Notes under the pieces: generated by a model
Database searches by the model: none
Told to the model about the DNA's origin: nothing
The model's input: only the letters and a program-made list of their open reading frames with translations
Translations under genes and position numbers: made by a program
Assembly (NCBI GenBank): GCA_965229505.1
Contig: OZ245881.1
Span: forward strand, 5,146,001 to 5,210,000
Source of the DNA: UBA6059 sp040219045
GTDB taxonomy: Bacteria; Bacteroidota; Bacteroidia; Cytophagales; Cyclobacteriaceae
Direction: 5' to 3'
Length of the DNA stretch: 64,000 bases
Shown: piece by piece, positions 43,264-53,213 of the stretch
How positions within the stretch are numbered: the first letter of the stretch is position 1
Layout of the letters: each line of letters begins with the position of its first letter

Positions 43264-46200
43264 TTAATTGCCTTTGTAAAAGTCTTTTAGAATAAAAGTA
43301 TTACTAGTGCCGCCAGCTCCATTTACGGGTACTGGCCCTAATGGTAGAGCTCCGCCCATAATGAACTGACGTCCAACTAGTCCATAGCCAGATGGAGTCG
43401 GCGTATAAGATACCTCAATTGATACTTTACCTCCCGCCGCTACACCTCCGGATCCCCAGAATGTCACATCTCCGTCGTACAGACTAGTCCTAAGCAAACT
43501 TCTAGTAATATCTTTAGTATCTCCGAGATAGTTAACACCTCCAATATTACCTGTTACATCAACTGAAAACCCTCCTCCAATTGCTTCTGTAAGGGTTACG
43601 AGAGGATACCATGATGCCTCTGGACCTCTTGTAACCCAGTTAAAATCAACGTTTGTCGAGCTACCTACTCCTACAATTCCATTAAACCCAAAACCTACAT
43701 TAACAAAATCAGGAAAATAATACCTAGATAATGGGCTCTCCCAAAACGTTGAGGCGATATTTCCCAACTTAGTACTACTACCTTTATAAACAAACTCGTG
43801 CCTAACTCCGGTAAGGCTTCCAAACTCTGAAACATCTGTGTATGTAAAGTTTTTCGAATACCCCCATTCTCCTCCGGACTCATAAACACCATTCATACTA
43901 AATCCATTCCTCCACCAAGCTCCAAACTTTGAAAACCCACCATCCGGATCGATCAAGTTGATTGGGTTATTACCCATACCGGCATAGGGCGATGCAAACT
44001 GCTGGTACGGGTCTGTGCCTGTCCATCTTCCGAGGTTTACATCATAGTCTCTAAGGAAAAATGAAGTCAAGCCTGACTCCTGCTCTTCTTTGGTCTGATA
44101 GTAATATCTATTGACCTCAGACAGGTACTGTGTATATGCCCTAAACCTGCCACCGAACGGATAGTAGTCCTGTACCTGATCGATGGGGCTCATGTTAAGC
44201 GAGATGGTGAGGTCATCGAAAAAGACGTCTACTGGCGAGTGGTTGGAGACGAAGACATAGAGGTAGCCATTTTCATCAAACGTCCGATCAAGCATCAGCT
44301 CCTCATGGCTACCGAGTGCGTCATCGGTGATTTGTATATAGCCATAGCCTACATTTTCATCATCAACAAACTGAAAGTCTTCATCGAGGAATATATAGGT
44401 CAGGTAGGCCTTAGGTACGTCATTTTCACCATTAGGAAGGAACATAAGCTCATTGGCGACTGCCGTAAAAGGATTGGCCGCATTGACCACTTCACTAAAG
44501 CTGTTGTTGATCCAGAAGCTATTGTTGAGCGTGGAAGCTAGCGCACCAGCGGCCAGGTTGGCATCATTGTCGGTAGCGTACCGCGCATAAGCTTTCATAT
44601 TAACCTGGTCACCTTTCTGCACGCGATAAGTCATCGCAGGACCCATAATATGTCCTGTACCATTGAGTCGCGCAGAGTGGGTCGCTCCGCCATCCGGAGT
44701 ATGGTTATTGATCAGCAGAGATGAACGAATACCAGGATCAACCAGACCAACATTTTCAAAATAGATGGCTTCCTCCGCTGGATCCTCCATTGACGCTCGG
44801 AAAGTAAACTGTCTCACCTCATCCGCACTCAGGATAGCCCGGGTATTACCCAGGTGGTCTGTGATGAAGTACTGGTAGTCGGTAGCATGCCATTGATGTG
44901 GCGCATTAGAATCTCCAGGCTCTGGCTCAAACAGATTGTCAATCACTCTGCCCTCTGCATGCTGGATTTGCGATAGCCGTGTACCCAATATGCTCTCCTC
45001 ATACAAGAGCTCGCCATGGTAGTACTGCGTGTATTGCAGCTCACCTGCGACGAATAACGAACTGCTAAGCCGGTTGCCCGCAGCATCGTAGCTATAGCTG
45101 AGGTAGGTATCATTGCCCATGTCTACTCTTTCCGGTAGGCTCAGGTAGTTGTACGTGATCTGCTCTATGCCCTTGTTTCGCTCGATCATGAGGTTGCCCG
45201 CCTGATCATAGCTCAGCTCCTCATCGACATCCACATGGTCGTCATAGCCCTCGGCACTTCCAGAGACATCCTCTACCTTGCGCAGCTGATCCCCTTCATA
45301 GGTGTAGCGGAGTTTATCTATTTCGTCACTGCCATTGCCAAACCTTCCCAGTCGGGTAAGCTCCTTGATATTGCCATTGTTGTCATAGTCGTCCACCCGT
45401 ACAGAGAAGTTTTCATCGCCTGTATAGTCGGCCAGGCTCATGCGGCCCAGGTCATCGTACTGGTAGCCGTAGTGGCTCACCGTGGGAGTGGTCTCCGTAC
45501 CATACCTGGAAAACCACTTCATACCGGCGATCTGCCCGTCAAAATGATTTTGCGTAAAGCCACTCTCATAGTGCAGGCTCATCCCAAACACATCTGACAA
45601 CTCGGCACTGCCGGCATTGGCATCCTCCACGTCGTTGATAGCGGTCAGCGCACCGCGTATATCGTAGGTATAGTCGAGCTCTTGTAATGAGGCCGTCGGG
45701 GTATAGTCGGGATGCAGATCCTTCCTGATCACGGCTCCCAGCTCATTGTAGTTGTACTGTGCAAGCTTCACTTCTGCTCTATCGTCAATCCTGTGATAGA
45801 GGGCAGTGAGCCGATCTCGATGATCATACTCATAGCGATTACTAATCGTCACTTCCTCTGGCTCAAGTGCAGTAGTCTGGCCTTCGTTGTACACGGTAAC
45901 CGTCTCGGTCGTCGTACCAAGGAAGTCGTACCAGGTATAGGTCCGATCCTTATTGCCCAGGTGATTGTCCGAGACCGTCTGTATCACCTGATAGTCTTCA
46001 TCGTAGTACACGACGCTCTTGAGCCAGGTACCTGCCGCGTCGAGTACCCTGAGCTTGCCGCCTGTGACCAGACCACCGAGTCTATTGACGTCTCGCTGGT
46101 CGGTACTGATCACTTGCTTACCAGAATGACTTGTATAAGGGGAAAATTCGTAACCTGATGTGCCGAAATTGTAGTTGTCATAGAAGGTGATGGACAACAG

Positions 46201-49200
46201 ATCGGCCTCCGTGATATAGTTGGGATAAGCATCGTTGAGCGAGTAGGCATCTGTCGCATCAATAAAAGTCTCATAGTGTACGGTATGAGCTCGGGCTTCT
46301 TGCCTAATGACTTCCAGTGTTTTGTCGGTGGTCAACAGACCGGACAGTACCTCACGCCCTTCTTGATCGTATTTGAAAAACAGCCATTGCGCTTGCTCTT
46401 CCGCTCTCATCTGGGGCTCCTGCATCATGACTTGTCTGCCCCATCGGTCATACACATAGTAAGACCAGTCCGCTCCAGGATCTTTTGAAGCGATCATCTG
46501 CTGTCGCTCATCATACTCATAGATGTAGAGCTGATCGTGGATATTGGTAGTGGTGTAGACTATGCCATTCCCATCATCGTCATGGGTGGACTTCTTGATG
46601 CTGAACGGTCCGTCCTCATGCACCACTCTGAAACCATCTTTTAGCGTAATCCTTGCCGAGGGTGTGTATAGATAAGAAATACCTTCGTAATGATAGAGGT
46701 TCTTATCATGGTTGATAATAGCTCCATTCTCACCTGGTACAAAATCATCTGACTCTAGCTTGATTTGGGCTTCTGGGGTAAGGATCACTCGGAGATTGCC
46801 AAAGTCATCATAGATGTAGTTCGTCTCGATCCACTCACCTTCATCGTCCTTCACTCGTTTCATCAGCAGCTCACCTTCGAGATTAGTATACTCCTCCAGT
46901 GTACTGCCCATTTCGTCGGTGGACACGATCACCACGAGGGAGTGGTCAGCAAAGTCATTCTGGTCTTCATAGCTGATAGTCTTGCCGCTGATGGTATAGT
47001 GATGTATCGGGCCATCCAGTGCTTGTCTGTTGGATCGGGTGAATGAAGATGAGGTCTTGCGATCAGGGTCGTCCCAGTCATCTCCTGGTAGGTACACTTC
47101 ACCAGGCACGGCGGTCTCCAGCACCCTGTTGAGCGGAGAGTCTTCGTACTTCATGCGACTATAGGCAAATCTAGATGCGGGCAATCCCGTTACCTCCCGG
47201 TCGTAGAATGCATACTGCTCAGCCAGGGCATTGTCTCTGTACAAACCGGAAGCTTCGTCAGGGATGTCCGTGGAGTAACCTAAGTACTCTTTGGGTGTCC
47301 TGCCGAGCTCATCGTACTGTATGGGTTGCACCAGATCATAGCCAGCCGGAGATGACCCTTTGGACACAGACTGAATGGTTCTGCCAAGCCCATCGAAATA
47401 GTCCGTATCGACCATGAGGTCTCCAGATGCAGTCGCCATATCAAAGCTGCCTTGTGCCATGGCCTCATTTCTTGCCGTATAAGTACGGGTATAGTTGATC
47501 GATGTAAGCCCAGGTCCGCTAGCTGGAGCATTGGTAGACTCTGTTGATAAGGTCACTGCCACTGGATCATTATCCCAGTTTCTGAGGCGAATACCGGAAG
47601 TAGTATGCTCTTTACCGTTGGGCAGTGTGACCTGCAATTGATAGATACCTGCTTCGGTAAAGTCATGAGGGCCAGCGTCAGTGAAAAGCACCGCCCCGTC
47701 TTTGATCCACTGCACCTGGACCTCCGGATGACTAGCCAGGTAGGTCGGGTCATCATAAGGCGCTTTAGCAGATAATCGAATATCATCTCCCACCTCCTGG
47801 AGATAAGAATCGTCCTGCTCCAGAAATGGGTAGGGATAGATATCCCCTTCGACCGTTGTACGATTGGTACTCACACAGCCATTGTCGGATACTGCCGCTA
47901 CTTCATAGGTGACAGGGCCGTTGATGCTCACTTCCAACGATCCATCATTGATGACGGGTTCTGCAGCCGACACTCCATTTACCACCTCATACCAATGATA
48001 TTCTACGGTATGGTCAGCCGATGCTTCAAGTACTACCGTACCCGGCCCGAATCGGTACTCGTTCTCGGTGATGGGGTCGGTGGGTTGAAGTAGGTTTTGA
48101 TAATTAATGGTAATGGCTTCATCAGCCCAGCATCCTTCAAAATAATTTCTGAGGTAGGCCTTGTGGTAACCGAAACTACCAGGTGGAGGAATAGTATTAT
48201 TATCTATAATAGTTGTGGAGGCATTGTTATCAAGGGACATCCCAGTTTCTATCTCTTGCCAGTACCATCTACTCTCTACAGCATTGTCAGCGCTTGATTT
48301 GGTTATGTTTACCCCTCCACAGATAGGTTCAACAATCCAGTCAGGTGTTCCTGAGTCTAGACCCTCAGCAGTACCAATAGTAACCTTGATGGGGTCTGAA
48401 AGTTCTTGAACCGGTGGACAACCATATTGGCTAGCTCCAAGTGAACGGGTTCTAAAAAAGCTAGTGATATCTATCGAGTTATGCAAAGTGTAGGACTCCC
48501 AATAGTCATCTTCATCTACCATTTGGTATGCTTGCGCTTCACTAAACCCATCTTGAATTAGGGCTTCAATATCTTCATAGTATCGTTCTAACTCATTTTC
48601 AGGCTGACGCTCATATAAAACGGTTCCATTTTCACCGGTTAGCGCGAATGCAGGTGTACCACTTTCACAAAAGGGGCCATTTTCTAAGGTCAGCTGCCCC
48701 GCCTTACCGGCAGGGTTGATTTCTACCGAAAAGGTTTTTGACGGCCCACTACACTCTTCAACCCCAGGGTTGATGACCAACCATGGAGTGATACTATAGT
48801 TAATTTTGACAATTTCGGCACTGTTGTTTTGAATGGTATGGCGGAGCTCATGTTCCCCAGCTATGATGGTAGGATCTGAAAATGGCACTAAGGCAGAAAG
48901 GTGACTATCAGAAGGATCAATCTCAGCAGTAGCTACATAGGTGAGGTCCGTTGAACTTGGTTCAAAAAACTGAGTAAACTCTGTATGAGAGCATATATCC
49001 GTGAGGTCAGGAAGGTCATTGACTATCTCCTTTACACCCGGGATGACTACTATTTCTTCGAGATCAAAATATGAGCCACCTACATAATTACCAAAGACAT
49101 CATAGGTGCATTCCTCCTCTAGAATGAGTCGAAAGTAATGCGACTCTCCTAAGCTCTCTGTAATTGAGGTCTGATTGCTCGCAATATCCACCCAAGGCAT

Positions 49201-51933
49201 CCCTTCAATGTCATTGTATATGATTTGGGCATCAAATATTGTTGAGGTGATCTTCTGCCATTTAAAGTTTCCAAAGAGGCTCGGGTGAGCGGAGAGTGTA
49301 ACAGGGCTCGTACCAACTCCATCTATACAAAGAACAGGCTCGTCGACAGTCATAGGACCACCTAGGCTAAAGGACGGAGGTACAGTAATGGTAAACTCTT
49401 CTGTTGGTCCTGTGCACTGGCCATTGGTGGTATTGTAGGCGGTGACCTCATAACGGTAAGTGACATCAACATCATTGGCAGTTTTGCCATTAATTACGTC
49501 TGGGTCACTCAATAGAAACTCGTTATTTATCTCACCAACAGTACCAGTGCCATCCACTACGGAAGAACCATCTATAAACCTTTGCCATTGGAAACTCAAG
49601 TTGCTACCGAGATCACTTGTCAGTATGGCTTCAACAGACTGGCCATTACAAATAATACCGTCTGTGTCCACAAGGGCTATATTGGTTTGTGATGGTGTGT
49701 TATCAAAATAGACAGTCTCAACGCGCGACCCTGCAATAGGGCAATCACCAATCGCTGTTGACTTGAATTCAGTGGTTTCATCAATCACAACATTCACGAG
49801 TTGCCCAGCACTTCTTGTGCCCAAGCTTACCCACATACCACCTGGCGCTCTCCGTTCGATTTCAACTTGATTGGCAAAGTTCCCTTCGGCTCGAACCTGG
49901 ATGTTCACTGACTCTCCAACACAATACCTTTGACTGGTTGTGTTGCTGTTGAAGGTCAAATCCCCGTGTGAACTCTGGGGTTTAATTGTGAAAGAAAATG
50001 TCTGGGACGCTCCAATGCAATTGGCCGCATTGGGATCATTCACAGGCGTGATGGTGTACAACACCGAGACATCAGTGGATCCGTAATTATAGAGGTTGTT
50101 GTTAATTATCCCACCTGAACCGCTGTTACTATTGAGGTTAGAGTTTCCACCTGACACTGACCTAGACCATGAAAATTCTGTGCCGCTGACAGTACTTGAT
50201 GATAGTATTGTGATTTGATCGCCATAGCATAGTACAGCTCCATCGGTGATTTGGTTTTGGTCCGTATCTTCAACACTCACCGTGAGAATCGGAATGGGCT
50301 TCAGGGTGACGGTTACTACGTCTGACTCTAAGTCTTCTGTAAGTATGCAGCTAGCGGCCTTGGACTTAACTTTGAATTCATAAGTCAAGTCACTAGAAGT
50401 TTGTGCATAGCCAGAAATATCAAAATCTGCAGTTTGGGCATCACCATTAGGCCAATTTGTTATCAAGAAGATAGTTGATCCTGGCTCCTTGTAAAGGAGA
50501 TCTACATCTGCTCCTTTTCGCCCAGCTAAGTCTAGTGTAACAGTTTGTGATTGAGCACTCTGACAAAGCGTAGGGGTAAGCACTGAAAGTGTACCTGCTT
50601 TATTTTCCGGTTGGACATTAACTGTCACTTTGGCTACAGCACTGGTGCAACCATTCTTTTCAGCGGTGAACTCGTAGGTTATTGATTCAACTTCATCACT
50701 ATCGTTGACTAGTTCGTCATCAATAGTATAGGAATCCACTTCCGTTGAAGGCAAGACTGTGGAATAGCCCGAAATGTGACCTGAACTGTTGGTGACAGTC
50801 CATGAAAGGTTAGCATTGATATCAGTCTCCACTGTATAAGCCACATCCACTCCTGAGCAACGGCTCAAAGTAATGGTATTATCAGGACTATTCGGAGCTT
50901 CAAAAATTGGATCAGCCTGGTAGCTCATTGTGGCTTCAGCGGAGTATTCCTGATTTTGACAATCTGAACCTACCTTGACTTTAAACTTAGTGGTTTCACC
51001 GAAGTAGCTTGCCTCAATCCCATTTAGCACTCCGGCATAATCCCGCCAAGTGCCTGGGGCATCAGAATCTTTCTGATAAATGATTTGGTAACCAGTCGAA
51101 GCGCCCTGAACATCCAAATCAAACAGACTTTCTGCACAATAGTAGTCCTGATACGGGTCTAATGATACAGCACCTACCTGTAGAGGAGCATCAACATACA
51201 CATCAAAAGTCTGATTTCCTGAGGTATTATAGCAATGGGCGTTTTTGGGTGTAAAGGTGAATCTTACATGAGCGTCTCCTTCCGAGCTATTGGTAAGAGT
51301 TTCAGTGAAGCTCGAACCACTAAATGTACCGACATCACCATCAGTCACCTCATCGAAACTTCCGCTGATTACTTCCGCTACCCATGCGTATTCTGTTGCC
51401 GCTGTTACATTAAGCAAATCGTTAGAAAAAGACTCTCCAGAACAAATATTCTTACTGGGCCAACTGAAGTCGAAAGAAGGTAATGTTGGGCCTACCTCCA
51501 ATTTGATTTTCTGGGAGTAAACCGTAGGATTCGGGTGGCAATTCTGTTGAACTTGTATCCACATTTCACCTTCAGGTGCCGCCAATACTCCAGAAACAAA
51601 CGGTGCAAGAGCGTGCCTTAACCTAAAATCAACAGGTTCTGTAATATACCCATTACTCCCAGCACCGGTAACATTACCGCACCAGAAGTCATTTCCTGTT
51701 TCAAAACCATCTTCGCTGAAGCTACATCTCCATTCGGTTTCAATACAAGCTGAATTATTGTAAGTAATCTCAATTTTAGTATTAATCTCTTCACAGTCAG
51801 AACTTGGGTAACCTGACACTATGGATATGCTTGGCTGTGACCAAGCAAAAAGTGACGAGATGAAGACTAGACAACTCACGCCTAAAAATCGTACTAACGT
51901 GTGAAATTCAGTAATTCGAATCTTATGATTCAT
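43264..51933 (-). CDS. Giant RHS protein with Ig/PKD-like repeats and variable C-terminal domain
   Basis: A 2,889-residue exported protein, the first gene of the operon. Residues 1-33 are a signal peptide (ending FAWSQ). About residues 35-1450 are roughly a dozen Ig/PKD-like repeats, each marked by a cysteine block (ICSGES, RCSGVD, LCYGDQ, YCVGES, ICNGQS, FCESGT and the like). Then comes a DUF6443-like segment (YTRTYTARNEA, DTDYFDGLGRTIQSVSKGSS) and YD/RHS repeats to the hyperconserved junction GRWTGTDPYQQFASPY ... GNNPINLIDPDGG. The last 223 residues (43267-43935) form a Gly- and aromatic-rich domain of unknown function. GC falls from 57% (43981-44040) to 32% (43681-43740) across the junction, as expected for a swapped tip. 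It should assemble into a cocoon shell displayed at or outside the outer membrane. Confidence 0.9.
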   Translation of the reverse strand: MNHKIRITEFHTLVRFLGVSCLVFISSLFAWSQPSISIVSGYPSSDCEEINTKIEITYNNSACIETEWRCSFSEDGFETGNDFWCGNVTGAGSNGYITEPVDFRLRHALAPFVSGVLAAPEGEMWIQVQQNCHPNPTVYSQKIKLEVGPTLPSFDFSWPSKNICSGESFSNDLLNVTAATEYAWVAEVISGSFDEVTDGDVGTFSGSSFTETLTNSSEGDAHVRFTFTPKNAHCYNTSGNQTFDVYVDAPLQVGAVSLDPYQDYYCAESLFDLDVQGASTGYQIIYQKDSDAPGTWRDYAGVLNGIEASYFGETTKFKVKVGSDCQNQEYSAEATMSYQADPIFEAPNSPDNTITLSRCSGVDVAYTVETDINANLSWTVTNSSGHISGYSTVLPSTEVDSYTIDDELVNDSDEVESITYEFTAEKNGCTSAVAKVTVNVQPENKAGTLSVLTPTLCQSAQSQTVTLDLAGRKGADVDLLYKEPGSTIFLITNWPNGDAQTADFDISGYAQTSSDLTYEFKVKSKAASCILTEDLESDVVTVTLKPIPILTVSVEDTDQNQITDGAVLCYGDQITILSSSTVSGTEFSWSRSVSGGNSNLNSNSGSGGIINNNLYNYGSTDVSVLYTITPVNDPNAANCIGASQTFSFTIKPQSSHGDLTFNSNTTSQRYCVGESVNIQVRAEGNFANQVEIERRAPGGMWVSLGTRSAGQLVNVVIDETTEFKSTAIGDCPIAGSRVETVYFDNTPSQTNIALVDTDGIICNGQSVEAILTSDLGSNLSFQWQRFIDGSSVVDGTGTVGEINNEFLLSDPDVINGKTANDVDVTYRYEVTAYNTTNGQCTGPTEEFTITVPPSFSLGGPMTVDEPVLCIDGVGTSPVTLSAHPSLFGNFKWQKITSTIFDAQIIYNDIEGMPWVDIASNQTSITESLGESHYFRLILEEECTYDVFGNYVGGSYFDLEEIVVIPGVKEIVNDLPDLTDICSHTEFTQFFEPSSTDLTYVATAEIDPSDSHLSALVPFSDPTIIAGEHELRHTIQNNSAEIVKINYSITPWLVINPGVEECSGPSKTFSVEINPAGKAGQLTLENGPFCESGTPAFALTGENGTVLYERQPENELERYYEDIEALIQDGFSEAQAYQMVDEDDYWESYTLHNSIDITSFFRTRSLGASQYGCPPVQELSDPIKVTIGTAEGLDSGTPDWIVEPICGGVNITKSSADNAVESRWYWQEIETGMSLDNNASTTIIDNNTIPPPGSFGYHKAYLRNYFEGCWADEAITINYQNLLQPTDPITENEYRFGPGTVVLEASADHTVEYHWYEVVNGVSAAEPVINDGSLEVSINGPVTYEVAAVSDNGCVSTNRTTVEGDIYPYPFLEQDDSYLQEVGDDIRLSAKAPYDDPTYLASHPEVQVQWIKDGAVLFTDAGPHDFTEAGIYQLQVTLPNGKEHTTSGIRLRNWDNDPVAVTLSTESTNAPASGPGLTSINYTRTYTARNEAMAQGSFDMATASGDLMVDTDYFDGLGRTIQSVSKGSSPAGYDLVQPIQYDELGRTPKEYLGYSTDIPDEASGLYRDNALAEQYAFYDREVTGLPASRFAYSRMKYEDSPLNRVLETAVPGEVYLPGDDWDDPDRKTSSSFTRSNRQALDGPIHHYTISGKTISYEDQNDFADHSLVVIVSTDEMGSTLEEYTNLEGELLMKRVKDDEGEWIETNYIYDDFGNLRVILTPEAQIKLESDDFVPGENGAIINHDKNLYHYEGISYLYTPSARITLKDGFRVVHEDGPFSIKKSTHDDDGNGIVYTTTNIHDQLYIYEYDERQQMIASKDPGADWSYYVYDRWGRQVMMQEPQMRAEEQAQWLFFKYDQEGREVLSGLLTTDKTLEVIRQEARAHTVHYETFIDATDAYSLNDAYPNYITEADLLSITFYDNYNFGTSGYEFSPYTSHSGKQVISTDQRDVNRLGGLVTGGKLRVLDAAGTWLKSVVYYDEDYQVIQTVSDNHLGNKDRTYTWYDFLGTTTETVTVYNEGQTTALEPEEVTISNRYEYDHRDRLTALYHRIDDRAEVKLAQYNYNELGAVIRKDLHPDYTPTASLQELDYTYDIRGALTAINDVEDANAGSAELSDVFGMSLHYESGFTQNHFDGQIAGMKWFSRYGTETTPTVSHYGYQYDDLGRMSLADYTGDENFSVRVDDYDNNGNIKELTRLGRFGNGSDEIDKLRYTYEGDQLRKVEDVSGSAEGYDDHVDVDEELSYDQAGNLMIERNKGIEQITYNYLSLPERVDMGNDTYLSYSYDAAGNRLSSSLFVAGELQYTQYYHGELLYEESILGTRLSQIQHAEGRVIDNLFEPEPGDSNAPHQWHATDYQYFITDHLGNTRAILSADEVRQFTFRASMEDPAEEAIYFENVGLVDPGIRSSLLINNHTPDGGATHSARLNGTGHIMGPAMTYRVQKGDQVNMKAYARYATDNDANLAAGALASTLNNSFWINNSFSEVVNAANPFTAVANELMFLPNGENDVPKAYLTYIFLDEDFQFVDDENVGYGYIQITDDALGSHEELMLDRTFDENGYLYVFVSNHSPVDVFFDDLTISLNMSPIDQVQDYYPFGGRFRAYTQYLSEVNRYYYQTKEEQESGLTSFFLRDYDVNLGRWTGTDPYQQFASPYAGMGNNPINLIDPDGGFSKFGAWWRNGFSMNGVYESGGEWGYSKNFTYTDVSEFGSLTGVRHEFVYKGSSTKLGNIASTFWESPLSRYYFPDFVNVGFGFNGIVGVGSSTNVDFNWVTRGPEASWYPLVTLTEAIGGGFSVDVTGNIGGVNYLGDTKDITRSLLRTSLYDGDVTFWGSGGVAAGGKVSIEVSYTPTPSGYGLVGRQFIMGGALPLGPVPVNGAGGTSNTFILKDFYKGN

Positions 51934-52408
51934 ATTGATCAGGTGATGTAACTAAAAAATAACAACTAATTAAATCGAATTAGTTAATAACAAGAGCAAC
52001 CACCCAAGAAACCGTTTTAGGAAAAATACCTATTTAACAGTTTTCTATAGGTTAATTACTTACACTCACCCTATTAGCTATGTCTAATTAATGGGAAATA
52101 ATTTTAAATACCAACTCTCATCATAGCAGGTATTAGCTAAGTCATTGACAATGAGACAGAAAAATCCACACTTAACGGTTTATTAATAAGGCCGTGACTT
52201 TCAATTGCGTAAGCAAAGTCGACCTGATAAGAATTATATTTTGTGTGGAGTTTCTAGCTCTGTATTGTGGAAAACGTAAGCACAAGTATTATTCCAAATT
52301 GCACTGATCTAAGAAGGTTTGGTAGTTGTAGCTTTGCCTTGCCTAGACCAAGCCTTTGTGAGACAGAATTAGTACTGTCCTAAGGCGCGGAGGCACTACT
52401 GATCATCA
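51934..52408. other. Gene-free region upstream of the RHS operon
   Basis: About 475 bases with no credible reading frame. It contains a small palindrome (51964-51985), an imperfect inverted repeat at 52314-52323 / 52347-52356 (9 of 10 pairs, possible old terminator) and GACAG/CTGTC at 52362-52366 / 52375-52379. It presumably holds the promoter of the RHS operon, but no good -7 box was found. Confidence 0.4.
51964..51985. promoter_or_regulatory. Palindrome 30 bases upstream of the RHS operon start
   Basis: AACTAATT at 51964-51971 and AATTAGTT at 51978-51985 are exact complements around a six-base spacer. Placed 31 bases before the giant RHS start codon, it could be an operator or a 5' RNA hairpin controlling the operon. 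Confidence 0.35.
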
Positions 52409-52516
52409 CTAAAAGATACCAGCAAACCCAGGGTTGCTGGCAGTGATCAGGATAGCGACTATGATGCCTGCTATGATGGTGAACTGTTGGCGATATTTTG
52501 AGATCAATCGTTTCAT
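52409..52516 (-). CDS. Very small membrane peptide, 35 residues
   Basis: A short minus-strand frame starts MKRLISKYRQQFT and continues as a single hydrophobic helix (about residues 14-26) ending NPGFAGIF. A basic start plus one helix is the standard form of small bacterial membrane proteins, and it sits in DNA otherwise free of genes. No family known. It could also be a hydrophobic type I toxin-like peptide, but no antisense RNA promoter was identified. Confidence 0.4.
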   Translation of the reverse strand: MKRLISKYRQQFTIIAGIIVAILITASNPGFAGIF

Positions 52517-52665
52517 TGATCTCAATGTTGACCATTACTGTGCCAAAGTATACAAGCAACTTATTATCAGATACTTAATAAAATAATCAATGAACTGAAC
52601 GTTCAATGGCGAACATATTTCTGATAAGAGGTGTACGGAATTAGTCCCATAGATTGATAATAAGT

Positions 52666-52857
52666 TCAATCTCTATAAATTTCTTTTCGGTGACCAATCC
52701 TGCGGATATTGACGATTCTGACTTTATCGTCAATTATGTAAATTATTCTATAATCCCCCCCAACCCTTATCCTCCAAAGGTTCTCCTTACTCCCCTTGAG
52801 TTTTTGACTACCGGGTGGACGGGGTTCTTCTGATAAGTGATCAATGACATTCGCCAC
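52666..52857 (-). CDS. RelE/ParE-type toxin, 5' end uncertain
   Basis: The protein ends with SQKLKGSKENLWRIRVGGDYRIIY and IVNIRRIGHRKEIYRD, the core of RelE/ParE toxins, which cut mRNA on the ribosome or poison gyrase. A GTG at 52857 gives only 63 residues and loses the first strand and helix. The frame stays open to about 52932 and encodes VYSISLKKKAAKELVKLPSK, which matches the family N-terminus, but no ATG, GTG or TTG lies in that extension. The toxin either starts at an unusual codon or has lost its start. It follows the antitoxin gene directly. Confidence 0.75.
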   Translation of the reverse strand: MANVIDHLSEEPRPPGSQKLKGSKENLWRIRVGGDYRIIYIIDDKVRIVNIRRIGHRKEIYRD

Positions 52858-52934
52858 TAAAACAGCGATTTTAGACGGCAGCTTGACTAACTCTTTAGCA
52901 GCCTTTTTCTTGAGGCTTATACTATATACTAAAC

Positions 52935-53123
52935 TTAAGCTTCCTTCTTCAGTTCCTTTTTGACTGGGTCCCAGCTCACCTCTTCATCATGTTTTCGACT
53001 TTCTGCAATTACCATATCCAAAAAATCTTCTAATTCGTTTTGATGAGCCTCCAGATGATCCAAGTCAATTTGAACAAAACGTTTATTGCGTTTCTTGTCA
53101 TTTAAGAATGTTACGCCTTTCAT
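52935..53123 (-). CDS. Antitoxin of the RelE/ParE-type pair
   Basis: A small acidic protein, upstream of the toxin with almost no gap. It reads KGVTFLND, FVQIDLDHLEAHQNELEDFLD and AESRKHDEEVSWDPVKKELKK, a pattern seen in antitoxins paired with Bacteroidota RelE-type toxins; the C-terminal half should wrap the toxin. The start is set at the ATG at 53123, since the 18 extra codons to 53177 do not look conserved. It probably represses its own promoter with the toxin. Confidence 0.7.
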   Translation of the reverse strand: MKGVTFLNDKKRNKRFVQIDLDHLEAHQNELEDFLDMVIAESRKHDEEVSWDPVKKELKKEA

Positions 53124-53213
53124 CCCTTGGTAGTTTATATTATTAAAAATAGTGGATTTTAAGTCAACACCCATCATAGAGGGTTTGTAATGAGGCTTAA
53201 CTTCCTTCCAGCA

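Noticed and set aside
45235..46158. Long plus-strand open frames opposite the giant RHS gene
   Set aside because: They are antisense shadows of repeat-rich coding DNA, with hydrophobic low-complexity translations and no family match.
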